DNA of 53,852 nucleotides from Hyphomicrobiales bacterium (GTDB lineage Bacteria > Pseudomonadota > Alphaproteobacteria > Rhizobiales > Rhizobiaceae): positions 1 to 53,852 of the forward strand of contig UCOA01000101.1 of the NCBI GenBank assembly GCA_900474095.1, written 5' to 3'. The first letter of the stretch is position 1. Each line of letters starts with the position of its first letter. Positions 25,225 through 32,999 of this stretch are shown piece by piece. The notes beneath the pieces were generated by a model that saw only the letters and a list, made by a program, of their open reading frames with translations, was not told the DNA's origin and ran no database searches. Made by a program: the position numbers and the translations under genes.

Positions 25225-26370
25225 TTAGTTCCCACCGCTCGGATTGTCGATAACCTTCGCTTTAGTTTTTAGGCCAGTCTGTTCCGAAGCAGCCTTTTGC
25301 ACTTCGCATAGTTCGTCCCACCATAGATGGGCATTCGTCACCATTTTCATAGTAGCCCGCACGTCATCTCGAAGGGTCATGTCGCATACTGAAACATGTT
25401 GATTGGCTGAGTTTTGAACATCAACCTCTGCAGCAGTGGCAGGATCTATGCCGGCCGTCGCCAGCGCCACCATGGCCGCGATGAAGCCAGCAATAGCTGC
25501 GTCACGAATTGGACGACCAAAAAACCCCGGAGAATGTACCTCGATTGAGATGTCGCCGAAAAGCTCACGATTGTAATACTGGTTAATGGCTTTGTGCCAC
25601 GGCATGTCGAGGAACTTATCAAGCTCGCCAGCCTTAAGAGCCACGTACATTGCCCCATAGAGGTTGGTTAAAAAAAGGACATCGGTGAGGTCCTTTTGGT
25701 CGACCACCGTCTCAGTGATCTCCATATAGCTTCCTGAGACGTCGCCAAAAACGTAGTCGCCATAAGCATGTTCGTAGAATTCATGGCGATCGGCTTCGTC
25801 GCTAACCCGTATTATCGCCTGTCGGTTTTGCATAAGCCTGATGGCTCGGCGACCGAATTCATATTTGGCGTGGGTAGACTTGAGAAAGTTCAAACGGCGC
25901 GCCGGTATCATTTCTGCGCCATATCGGATCGAGTTCACCCGGTAATCCGGATCAAAGCCCTCAATCAGTTCCGCCAGGATCACGGCAGAATTATACCCTG
26001 GGCCCGGTATCACGATCAGATCGCCAGGCTTAGCATCGACGTAGAGTGTCTTCACTTCCTGCATGAAGCGTGGCGCCTCACGCCCCTCCACCGTTACTGT
26101 GTAGGTATCTGGGTCGCGAGGGGGAGACTTGGCTGCAGGACGGCCAGCCCGATACCAGCCACCAATTGCACGCGCCATGCGCAAGCGCCGGCGGGTATCT
26201 TCATCCTCAATATTTGGCGCGGCCGGAAACGACACACCGGGAATATCCAGAAATACTGCCTTGTAAGCGAGGAAGTCTTGGTAAAAGCGCTTTCCATCTC
26301 CGGGGTGGACGATAAATATCTGATGGTCCGCGTCTATCACGCGCTGACCGGGATCAAGAATCAAACTCAT
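25225..26370 (-). CDS. Unrecognised 381-residue protein, first gene of a two-gene module
   Basis: No family recognised. The N terminus (about 15-45, 'HQIFIVHPGDGKRFYQDFLAYKAVFLDIPGV') and 'AKPGDLIVIPGPGYNSAVILAEL' near 115-135 look like a small beta-barrel domain of the kind that precedes effector domains in restriction or abortive-infection proteins. The middle (about 155-265) is mixed alpha/beta. A hydrophobic segment 'AAIAGFIAAMVALATAGI' near 290-310 may insert in the membrane. Codon usage is slightly less GC-rich than the flanking chromosome. Together with the next gene it could be a membrane-targeted defence pair, but that is inference. Confidence 0.65.
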   Translation of the reverse strand: MSLILDPGQRVIDADHQIFIVHPGDGKRFYQDFLAYKAVFLDIPGVSFPAAPNIEDEDTRRRLRMARAIGGWYRAGRPAAKSPPRDPDTYTVTVEGREAPRFMQEVKTLYVDAKPGDLIVIPGPGYNSAVILAELIEGFDPDYRVNSIRYGAEMIPARRLNFLKSTHAKYEFGRRAIRLMQNRQAIIRVSDEADRHEFYEHAYGDYVFGDVSGSYMEITETVVDQKDLTDVLFLTNLYGAMYVALKAGELDKFLDMPWHKAINQYYNRELFGDISIEVHSPGFFGRPIRDAAIAGFIAAMVALATAGIDPATAAEVDVQNSANQHVSVCDMTLRDDVRATMKMVTNAHLWWDELCEVQKAASEQTGLKTKAKVIDNPSGGN

Positions 26371-26604
26371 GGAAAGCCCCTAATTTTCACTCTAATGTGC
26401 TGTCGAGTGCTGTGGCTTGTCAACGGTCGCGCGTAGGAGTTCCAAAATACAATTGCTGCGGCAAACCATACCGCTGAAAGAAAAGATTAAACCGGCTTCC
26501 CATATTTTCGGCATTTCCTTCGCAATAGCAAAAACAACGATTTAGCTATTACTATCGTCTTCGCCATTAGAGAAAAACCCATCCCCAGCATGATCCTTGA
26601 ACCG

Positions 26605-27414
26605 ATCAGCCCGGCGGACAGCTTCTCGAAGTCGAGCCCGGCCGCCTCTGCATAGCGCTTCACGATCAGCGCCACCGTCTGCGCGTCAGCGGCTCGTCTG
26701 TAAGATGGTCGCCACGGTTGATCCGGCGGAATATGGGGCCTGTAGTGATCCCAGCCCCGTCAAGCCACTCCTTGAGCCTGTCAGCGGGTTTGAGCGCCTT
26801 GCCATTGAGGACTGCCACTGACTGGCCTTTCGCCTCTTGGTCCGTCTTGGACTTGGGTAGAAACACGTCGACGCCTTCCGCGCTGAAGGTCAGATCCTCG
26901 ACGGTGATTGCTACCAGCTCAGAGCGCCGGAATGCCCGCAAAGCCGAGCAGCAGCAGAGCGCGGTCAGGCTTGCCCTGGAGCGTGGCAGGAGCGATGCGG
27001 GCCATCAGGGCATGAATGACGTCGACAGTCGCCGGTGCCTTCTAGCGGGGCGCTACGCCGACGGTGCGACGGATCCCCTTGAGAATAGCCGACACGCCTG
27101 CATTGTCAGTTGGGTTCTCTTGCCCCAGCGCCCCGATGGAAGAACCGGATGGCAGCCAGCTTGCGCGCGATCGTCGGCACCTTCTTGCCGGCACCAGCCA
27201 ACGCCGACGCAAAGTTCGCCACCGTCGCAGGGGAGGCCGGCAGAGAGCCGCGGCCCCAATCGGCGCACCAACCTTGGAACTCCTCCCAATCGCCGCTGTA
27301 GGCCCGCATGGTGTTCGCAGACAGCGCAGCGCGGCCGTAATCGAGCGCATCGGCGCTGAGGTCGGAAGCAGCCTCTAAGCCAGGCTGCGGGCTGATTAAC
27401 GTCAATGCGGACAT
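26605..27414 (-). pseudogene. Degraded XerC/D-like tyrosine recombinase
   Basis: Pieces of one integrase in three frames: an intact N-terminal SAM-like domain from ATG 27414 ('SANTMRAYSGDWEEFQGWCADWG'), then 'NPTDNAGVSAILKGIRRTVGVAPR' in another frame with a TAG at 27042-27044, then the catalytic half 'RRSELVAITVEDLTFSAEGVDVFLPKSKTDQ' after another shift near 26940, and a third shift near 26675. After 'GLDFEKLS' the sequence no longer matches the family, so the His-Arg...Tyr box is gone. It cannot make an active enzyme; probably a relic of an older insertion. Confidence 0.85.
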
Positions 27415-27426
27415 GCGACCCTCACG

Positions 27427-27729
27427 TCAGATTTTGTTGATCCAGAACATCCACCTCGGGATGAAGCACGAGGCGGTGGTGTAGTTTTCCACATAGCAAA
27501 AGCTCTGCATGCCGTAGCCCTTTGAGCCCATGCAGGCACGTCGGTACTCGGTTGCTCGCACCACGGGCTCAATCTTCTTCTCGATGACAAGCATCTCGCA
27601 CTCCCCATGTGCCCGCTCTGTACTCGACGAGGACCATCCGAATACCACGAGCAAAAGCGCCAGGCCGATGACGACGACGCCAACGAGCACCAGGATGCCC
27701 CGCAATATCAGTCTGAAGGCAGCCCTCAT
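27427..27729 (-). CDS. Small membrane-anchored protein with Cys-containing C terminus
   Basis: A 100-residue protein with GGGGGA before the ATG. One long N-terminal membrane helix (about 10-32) precedes a short periplasmic-type domain with four Cys. No family. It follows the XRE-linked leftward genes by about 40 bases and may be in their transcript. Confidence 0.6.
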   Translation of the reverse strand: MRAAFRLILRGILVLVGVVVIGLALLLVVFGWSSSSTERAHGECEMLVIEKKIEPVVRATEYRRACMGSKGYGMQSFCYVENYTTASCFIPRWMFWINKI

Positions 27730-27766
27730 TCATCCCCCTGAAAGCTAACGATAAGCGGGTTTCTCG

Positions 27767-27958
27767 TTACTGCTGACTGCTCGCCGGGTAGACTGAAACA
27801 CAGCCTTGGGGAGCGCAGGCTAACGCAGTTCCATTCCATCGATCGAACACATAGATACCGGCGCCCGGGTCACTCTGGAATTCTATTCGTTCGTTCCAAA
27901 GATAGGCTGAGGTGGCGATCAAGATTGACGCGGAGATTGCAAAGGCGCCGAGGTTCAT
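27767..27958 (-). CDS. Small single-helix membrane or secreted protein
   Basis: A 63-residue protein starting in the stop codon of the previous gene (ATGA). The N terminus is a signal/anchor helix (about 4-20); the rest includes 'DRWNGTALACAPQGC' with two Cys, a pattern seen in small periplasmic proteins. Function unknown. Confidence 0.6.
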   Translation of the reverse strand: MNLGAFAISASILIATSAYLWNERIEFQSDPGAGIYVFDRWNGTALACAPQGCVSVYPASSQQ

Positions 27959-28470
27959 CGTGGTTGGTCTCCATAGCTCTTGCGAATCTCGTTGCGTTCG
28001 TGAAACCACTCAGCGGGCGTACGAACTCTCCTCTGGTCCATGCGCATGTACGGTTCGGCAAGGGTATTGATCTGTTTCAACACGGCGCGGGCGGCGTTCT
28101 TCGCTATCATTATCCGGTCAATATCGGACGTCGTTTCGAAAATGCTTCCCGACTCTGTAGCTCGATGCACATCGCCTCGGAACTCAACGATGAGCTTGAC
28201 GATATCGCTCCCAAAAAGAAAGCGGCTTCTGATCGCCGCGTCTGTCGCTATTTCGACGGCGTCCTCGTAATCAGGCTCCTGATCAAACACGATCTTTTTG
28301 GCAGCGTTTCGAGCGGCATCAATGATAGCGAGACGCCGCTCGAAGAGATCAAGTACAACTTTCTGATGGGCGGTCCTCCATTGCAGGAAGCCCACCACAA
28401 CCACGGCAATCCCGATGGTCGGCGTCAGCAGTGCCTGTAGGATCTGTATCCATGCCGGTACGGAAGTCAT
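27955..28470 (-). CDS. Membrane-anchored helical protein in XRE operon
   Basis: A 171-residue protein coupled to the XRE gene (ATGA at 28467-28470). One membrane helix near residues 8-30 is followed by '[21 protein letters not shown]' and a helical body with no enzyme motif. Similar anchored helical proteins occur in bacterial islands without known function. Confidence 0.6.
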   Translation of the reverse strand: MTSVPAWIQILQALLTPTIGIAVVVVGFLQWRTAHQKVVLDLFERRLAIIDAARNAAKKIVFDQEPDYEDAVEIATDAAIRSRFLFGSDIVKLIVEFRGDVHRATESGSIFETTSDIDRIMIAKNAARAVLKQINTLAEPYMRMDQRRVRTPAEWFHERNEIRKSYGDQPR

Positions 28471-28703
28471 TTCCCCAGCCTCACACCTGGGCCGCCCTCG
28501 ACCATCTCGCCTTCAGCTTGAAAGATAACGCCAGCCGCCTCAAGGGCGCGCCCGATGGCCTCCAGATTATTCTGAACCGGGATCGATCGACCTGCCTCAA
28601 AGTTACGCACGGTCGATAAGCCGACTTTAGCCGCCCGCGCCAATTCCTCCTGAGACATGTTGGTCAAAGCCCTTGCCGCTCTGCATTGTTCTGGGACGAG
28701 CAT
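28467..28703 (-). CDS. XRE-family helix-turn-helix repressor
   Basis: A 78-residue protein from ATG 28703, which has AGGAG upstream (the ATG at 28730 does not). '[53 protein letters not shown]' is a complete Cro/CI-type HTH with 'F' in place of the usual aromatic before EAGR. The divergent region contains three AACGA/TCGTT-type inverted repeats, so it probably represses both directions, including the Tat-protein operon. Confidence 0.88.
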   Translation of the reverse strand: MLVPEQCRAARALTNMSQEELARAAKVGLSTVRNFEAGRSIPVQNNLEAIGRALEAAGVIFQAEGEMVEGGPGVRLGK

Positions 28704-28734
28704 ACGAACTCCTGTAACTATTTTCACCATCTAT

Positions 28735-28795
28735 AACGAAAATCGTTTGACAAATCTATTGGTAACGAATTAAGTTACGTACAACGAAAAACGTT
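28735..28795. promoter_or_regulatory. Three operator-like inverted repeats and a rightward promoter
   Basis: AACGAAAATCGTT (28735-28747), GTAAC-N7-GTTAC (28762-28778) and AACGAAAAACGTT (28783-28795) lie between the divergent XRE gene and the rightward operon. TTGACA at 28747-28752 is a good -35 element for rightward transcription, so a repressor bound here would block it. Confidence 0.65.
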
Positions 28796-28814
28796 ATTGA
28801 CGGGAGCAACCGCA

Positions 28815-28991
28815 ATGGCCCGCAAATTCGAAGTCACCTTCCAGGGAGTTCAGGGTTCGGTCGCCAAGGTGATCGATCTGCGCGACAACGTCGCGGTCGT
28901 GAAATTCGCGAAGCGCCGGGCCAAGAAGCTCTTCCCTGGCCAGTTCGCCGGCATTCTGGTGAGGCCGGCCGCGCACGAATCCAAACATTGA
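28815..28991 (+). CDS. Small basic protein, first gene of XRE-controlled operon
   Basis: A 58-residue protein from ATG 28815, with GGGAG upstream. It is basic and beta-rich ('VTFQGVQGSVAKVIDLRDNVAVVKFAKRRAKKL'). No family recognised. It is followed by the AAGGAG-led microprotein gene. Confidence 0.6.
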   Translation: MARKFEVTFQGVQGSVAKVIDLRDNVAVVKFAKRRAKKLFPGQFAGILVRPAAHESKH

Positions 28992-29003
28992 AGGAGCCAT
29001 GCC

Positions 29004-29084
29004 ATGTCCATGTGCGAAGTAACCATGATCATCTTGATCACCATCGTGATCGCCTTCGGCCTTCGCGACGTCTACATCGCCTAA
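29004..29084 (+). CDS. 26-residue transmembrane microprotein
   Basis: A 26-codon frame from ATG 29004 behind a strong AAGGAG at 28991-28996. Most of it is one hydrophobic helix (residues 7-20, Thr-Met-Ile-Ile-Leu-Ile-Thr-Ile-Val-Ile-Ala-Phe-Gly). The ribosome-binding site, the membrane helix and the operon position are the support. Confidence 0.5.
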   Translation: MSMCEVTMIILITIVIAFGLRDVYIA

Positions 29085-29136
29085 TCAATACCAACAGCGG
29101 CGACCTTGTCGCCCCGCACGAAGCACGGAGAGAGAC

Positions 29137-29541
29137 ATGTTCAAGTGCATGTCGGCCGCTGGCGAAGCCATGCCGAAAATCAGCCGCCGCCTATTCCTCG
29201 GCTCTGCAGCGGTATCGCTACCCCTCATGGGAGCGTCCCTCACTCTGGCCGCGACGCCGGATCCTTTGGCCGCCGCTTGTGCCGCCTACGTCGCAGCGCT
29301 GGAAGACTACAACGCGAACGCCCCGAGCGAGGATGCCGCGGCAAACGCCTATGCCGCGACAACGTGGAAACCCGCCCGTGATGTCCTGGAGAACTGGACA
29401 GAGCCGGCCGTCTCTCGCGACGGCGCCATGGCGGCCTTACGCCTCGCTGCTCGGGAGGAGGAGGACACCGGCTATTCGGGTTTGACCTCTCCGCTGCTGA
29501 CCGCCGCACTCGCCTATTTCGAAAAGGAGGCATTGCAATGA
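29137..29541 (+). CDS. Small Tat-signal protein A
   Basis: A 134-residue protein with GGAGAGAG upstream. The twin-arginine motif 'SRRLFLGSAAV' (about 16-26) followed by a weakly hydrophobic region and 'LAATPDP' predicts export by the Tat pathway in folded form. The mature part is small and helical with no known domain. It overlaps the S24-fold gene by ATGA. Confidence 0.7.
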   Translation: MFKCMSAAGEAMPKISRRLFLGSAAVSLPLMGASLTLAATPDPLAAACAAYVAALEDYNANAPSEDAAANAYAATTWKPARDVLENWTEPAVSRDGAMAALRLAAREEEDTGYSGLTSPLLTAALAYFEKEALQ

Positions 29542-29894
29542 TTGACTTTTTCGCACCGGCTGTCCCGGCTGAGAACGTCTTGTCCGATCGGTTTCGTGTC
29601 CATTCCGTTTCGGGCGATGCGATGGAACCAACGCTGCGCGGCAATCGGGACTATGCCTTGATCGCGCCGATCCATGCGTATCAAGGCGAAGGGATCTATT
29701 TGATCGAAAATGGAGTCGGTGGCGACCTGTACCGCGTCACCGACGTGTTGACCGGCTTGTGCGTGTCCAAAGACAACCCGCTCTACTCGCACAAAATCGT
29801 CATCGATCGCGACAGGTTCAACGAGGAGGTTCTCGGTATCGTCGTTGCCGATATCAAACCACGTGACGAGCGATTCCTCAGGGAGGCATTCTAA
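29538..29894 (+). CDS. S24-fold (LexA C-terminal-like) protein lacking both catalytic residues
   Basis: A 118-residue protein equal to the catalytic domain of LexA/CI without its DNA-binding part. 'SVSGDAMEPTLRG' matches GDSMEPTL but has Ala28 in place of the catalytic Ser; 'GGDLYRVTDV' has Tyr65 where the general-base Lys (VKRL) should be; 'LCVSKDNPLYS' and 'VLGIVVADIKP' are conserved in place. The fold is kept but peptidase chemistry should be absent, so a sensing or scaffold role is likely (inference). Both ends overlap neighbouring Tat-protein genes. Confidence 0.75.
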   Translation: MIDFFAPAVPAENVLSDRFRVHSVSGDAMEPTLRGNRDYALIAPIHAYQGEGIYLIENGVGGDLYRVTDVLTGLCVSKDNPLYSHKIVIDRDRFNEEVLGIVVADIKPRDERFLREAF

Positions 29895-30166
29895 TGACCG
29901 CGATCAGCAGAAGATTCATGCTGGGAGGACTTGCAGCAACAGCCGGTGGCGTGGCTGCCACGGCCATTCCCCTGCCGGCGCCGGCCGCCGCCGTCGCAAT
30001 GCCCGCTCTCTCGCCCGAAGAGCGCCTGCAGGCTGCGATCGAAGAGCTGCAAGCGGCAGCGATCGCCGTTATTCCGAGCATTGCCGACTGGAAGCTCTGC
30101 GTTAATCCTGACATTGATTGCCCGATCCTAGTTGCGGCGTTCACGCCCAAGGGAGCCCGGCAATGA
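29894..30166 (+). CDS. Small Tat-signal protein B
   Basis: A 90-residue protein whose ATG shares a base with the previous stop (TAATG). 'ISRRFMLGGLAATAGGVAATAI' is a textbook twin-arginine signal; the mature part is about 50 residues, with two Cys in 'KLCVNPDIDCP'. No family recognised. Confidence 0.7.
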   Translation: MTAISRRFMLGGLAATAGGVAATAIPLPAPAAAVAMPALSPEERLQAAIEELQAAAIAVIPSIADWKLCVNPDIDCPILVAAFTPKGARQ

Positions 30167-30534
30167 CCAGGCTTTCCCGTCGGGCCCTCCTGGGTGGCCT
30201 TGCCGCTACATCGCTTCCTGTGGCCTTGCCAGAGGCTGCAGCGGGCATGGATGACGTCGCCATAGTCCGGATGCTCGTCAACGCTCAAAAGGCGGCAATG
30301 GAGCGTTACGACGAACTCCCCGAGGGCGAAGTCCCTGATGACATCATTGAGCAAATGATGAGGACCGGTGAGGCGCTCTGCGCCTATCACCCCACGACGA
30401 TCGAGGGCGTTCACGCGAAGGCCGAATACATGATGAGCTGCGACGTCTTCGTTGGTGGCGAGAGTAGCGAAAGCGACTTTACACCCGCGGAACTGATCAG
30501 CGGCTTTTTGCCGGCAACCACGCCAGGAGCGTGA
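30163..30534 (+). CDS. Small Tat-signal protein C
   Basis: A 123-residue protein coupled by ATGA to protein B. 'LSRRALLGGLAATSLPVALP' is its twin-arginine signal. The mature part is acidic and helical. It is the third consecutive small Tat-dependent protein. The operon appears to end just after it at a strong hairpin. Confidence 0.7.
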   Translation: MTRLSRRALLGGLAATSLPVALPEAAAGMDDVAIVRMLVNAQKAAMERYDELPEGEVPDDIIEQMMRTGEALCAYHPTTIEGVHAKAEYMMSCDVFVGGESSESDFTPAELISGFLPATTPGA

Positions 30535-30544
30535 CGCGGCTGCA

Positions 30545-30615
30545 GAGATCGCTTGCAAGATCTCGATAACAGAATCATCCTGCCCTTTTCATCAAATGAA
30601 GGGCGGGATTTTTTC
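30545..30615 (+). terminator. Hairpin plus Rho-independent terminator or attenuator
   Basis: A first hairpin pairs GAGATC (30545) with GATCTC (30559). The second has an 11-base stem, ATCCTGCCCTT with AAGGGCGGGAT (30577-30609, one G-T pair), followed by a run of six T. The next start codon (30616) directly follows the T run, and its only ribosome-binding-like sequence (GGCGGG) lies in the stem. Confidence 0.7.
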
Positions 30616-31167
30616 ATGGTCGACGATCCAGAAAAGCCGAGACTGACTGTTGTCGCCGAAAGCACGCGAGCGCAGATTGATGAGAAATGGGCCCAACGTG
30701 ATTTCGACCGTACACTGATTGAACTGGCCGCAAACATCATCCGGGTCGTCAGAGGCGCCGGCCGTCCCCATGAGGTTATCCTGCAGTGCGACGAGGTGGT
30801 CAAAGCGGCGTTGGAGTTTCGCGACAAGAGCAAAAGGTTGCCTTCGCAGGAATCGGTGGCCTCGGCATTGAGGTTAAGGCACGAAGAAATTGATTATTCA
30901 AAGCCGTGGGCCGACCGTGAATCTGCGCGGCAAGACATGGTCAGTGGAGCGCTTCAGATTGCTGCGTCCCGACTGCTGGGCCAGCATCTCCAAGTCAAAC
31001 AAGGGGAAAGGGAAATGAACGGGGCGCACATGCAACTGGTGCGGATCTCCGAAGAGTTGAGAGCAGAGCGCGAAGCGGAAGCACGGGCGGCGAGAGCGAG
31101 AGCGACGCCCACCGGGAAGCCGACAAAAAAGAAGGTGATCAAATCTAAACCGACCATCAAGTTATAA
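30616..31167 (+). CDS. Hypothetical protein behind an attenuator-like hairpin
   Basis: A 183-residue protein from ATG 30616; a TTG at 30553 lies upstream of the hairpin and is unlikely. The N-terminal two thirds are helical ('DFDRTLIELAANIIRVVRGAGRPHEVI'); the last 40 residues are highly basic and end 'KKKVIKSKPTIKL', which suggests nucleic-acid contact. No family recognised. Confidence 0.6.
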   Translation: MVDDPEKPRLTVVAESTRAQIDEKWAQRDFDRTLIELAANIIRVVRGAGRPHEVILQCDEVVKAALEFRDKSKRLPSQESVASALRLRHEEIDYSKPWADRESARQDMVSGALQIAASRLLGQHLQVKQGEREMNGAHMQLVRISEELRAEREAEARAARARATPTGKPTKKKVIKSKPTIKL

Positions 31168-31284
31168 GGTGGGCATCACATGTCGCGTTGCAATCGCGCG
31201 GACTAGCCGAGCAGCGCCTGCTACACCGACGTTGCGCCGGCCAGCTGCAAGGAGGAAGGGCCATTTGGAGTTCGGTGGCCGATT

Positions 31285-31803
31285 CTACTGCGCGTTCGCG
31301 CGGCGAAGATTTTCGGAGATTGCGAAAACCTCTTCTGCCAATGCTTGGATTTCATCGGCAAGCTTGAGCATCTTGTCCGCGTCGTAGGCGCGATCGGCCA
31401 GCTTCTGGTCTTTTTTTGAAATGTAAGCCGCGGCGACCGCGCTCGTATCGTCGTGGTCTTTCTTTATGGCCACCCTGATCGTGTTAGATGCATCTACGCC
31501 AATCCAAGTGCCGTGCACCACATCGTTTCGGCGCCTCCCAATCCTGTTGCACCTTTCAAGTGCATTCATTGCGCGCTCCCGCTCAGAGATCGGCGACACC
31601 TCCAAGAGGCGTTCGATCATATTCGCCTTGGCAGAAAACGCCGAACTCGCGAAGAACGTCCGTTGTGACAACGGGTGATCTTTCAGCAGAGTTTCAAAAA
31701 AGAAGGCCCAAGCGCCCTCCACATGATCCCATGCATGCAGTAAACGCCCCATCGCAATGTAGTTCGGCTCCATCGATTTATAGTAATGGGTGTGATCTTC
31801 CAT
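31285..31803 (-). CDS. HEPN-like putative ribonuclease
   Basis: A 172-residue helical protein. '[16 protein letters not shown]' contains Arg92-Asn93-x3-His97, the R(N)x4-6H signature of HEPN RNases, in the right place after two long helices. HEPN toxins often have a partner, but no antitoxin is adjacent. It is the last gene of the element before attR, facing inward. Confidence 0.6.
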   Translation of the reverse strand: MEDHTHYYKSMEPNYIAMGRLLHAWDHVEGAWAFFFETLLKDHPLSQRTFFASSAFSAKANMIERLLEVSPISERERAMNALERCNRIGRRRNDVVHGTWIGVDASNTIRVAIKKDHDDTSAVAAAYISKKDQKLADRAYDADKMLKLADEIQALAEEVFAISENLRRANAQ

Positions 31804-31877
31804 CTCATTTCCGTACAGACGTGTTGCATTCCATGTCGCGTGGATTCACGGAGTGCCGCAGGCTTTTTCTTACCAGG

Positions 31878-31898
31878 TGCTTCCTATGTGCTTCCTGT
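31878..31898. promoter_or_regulatory. Right-end integrase arm-type sites
   Basis: Two TGCTTCCT copies (31878, 31889) in a 21-bp block identical to 5857-5877 at the left end of the element, 47 bases inside attR. Confidence 0.55.
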
Positions 31899-31944
31899 CA
31901 GCCTTCGGTGACACGTTTGATCTCTTGCAAAACGTTGAAAAGAT

Positions 31945-31990
31945 TGGCGCACCCGACAGGATTCGAACCTGTGACCTTTGGAATCGGAAT
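31945..31990. repeat. attR: 46-bp direct repeat within tRNA-Arg
   Basis: Same 46 bases as attL at 5682-5727; here they form the 3' part of the intact tRNA-Arg gene. Confidence 0.93.
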
Positions 31991-32021
31991 CCAACACTCT
32001 ATCCAGCTGAGCTACGGGTGC
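31945..32021 (-). tRNA. tRNA-Arg (anticodon CCG)
   Basis: The minus strand starts GCACCCG and ends CGGGTGC plus GCCA, closing a 7-bp acceptor stem. D-arm AGCTCAGCTGGATAGAG, anticodon stem TTGGA/TCCAA around the loop TTCCGAT, and T-arm with GGTTCGAATCC are all present. The anticodon CCG reads CGG. CCA is encoded. The gene is intact because the element brought an identical 3' end. Confidence 0.95.
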
Positions 32022-32154
32022 ATCCGCGGCGGTTCGAAACCGCCGAAGCAGGCTGTGAGCGGTTCATAGCCCAGGAACTGCTCAGCATCAATGGTCAATG
32101 CGCAGCTTTAAAGGAAAATCCCGACTTTGCCGTCTGGCGCCTGCGTGCCAACAA

Positions 32155-32178
32155 AAATGCCGCGCTGGCGCGGCATTT
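32155..32178 (-). terminator. Terminator of the xyl transport operon
   Basis: Perfect inverted repeat AAATGCCGCGC with GCGCGGCATTT and a two-base centre; on the minus strand it runs into TTTTTGTT. It lies just after the xylG-like stop. Confidence 0.75.
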
Positions 32179-32199
32179 GATTTTCGGAGACCTAGCTGT

Positions 32200-32985
<786 letters not shown>

Positions 32986-32999
32986 TGTTCGAACTCCTC

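Larger units (their letters stand above)
5682..31990. mobile_element. Integrative element in tRNA-Arg(CCG), about 26.3 kb
   Basis: The element is bounded by a 46-bp perfect direct repeat identical to the 3' part of a tRNA-Arg gene. A tyrosine integrase lies just inside the left repeat and the intact tRNA is at the right end. Inside are phage-type regulators, a tape measure protein, a LamG protein, many small exported proteins and defence-like genes; chromosomal metabolic genes resume on both sides. No terminase, portal, capsid, relaxase or type IV secretion gene was found, so it is a degraded prophage, a phage satellite or an integrative element needing help to transfer. Confidence 0.88.

Noticed and set aside
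26718..27359. 213-codon plus-strand frame opposite the integrase relic
   Set aside because: The minus strand holds recognisable recombinase pieces; the plus frame has no family or start signal.
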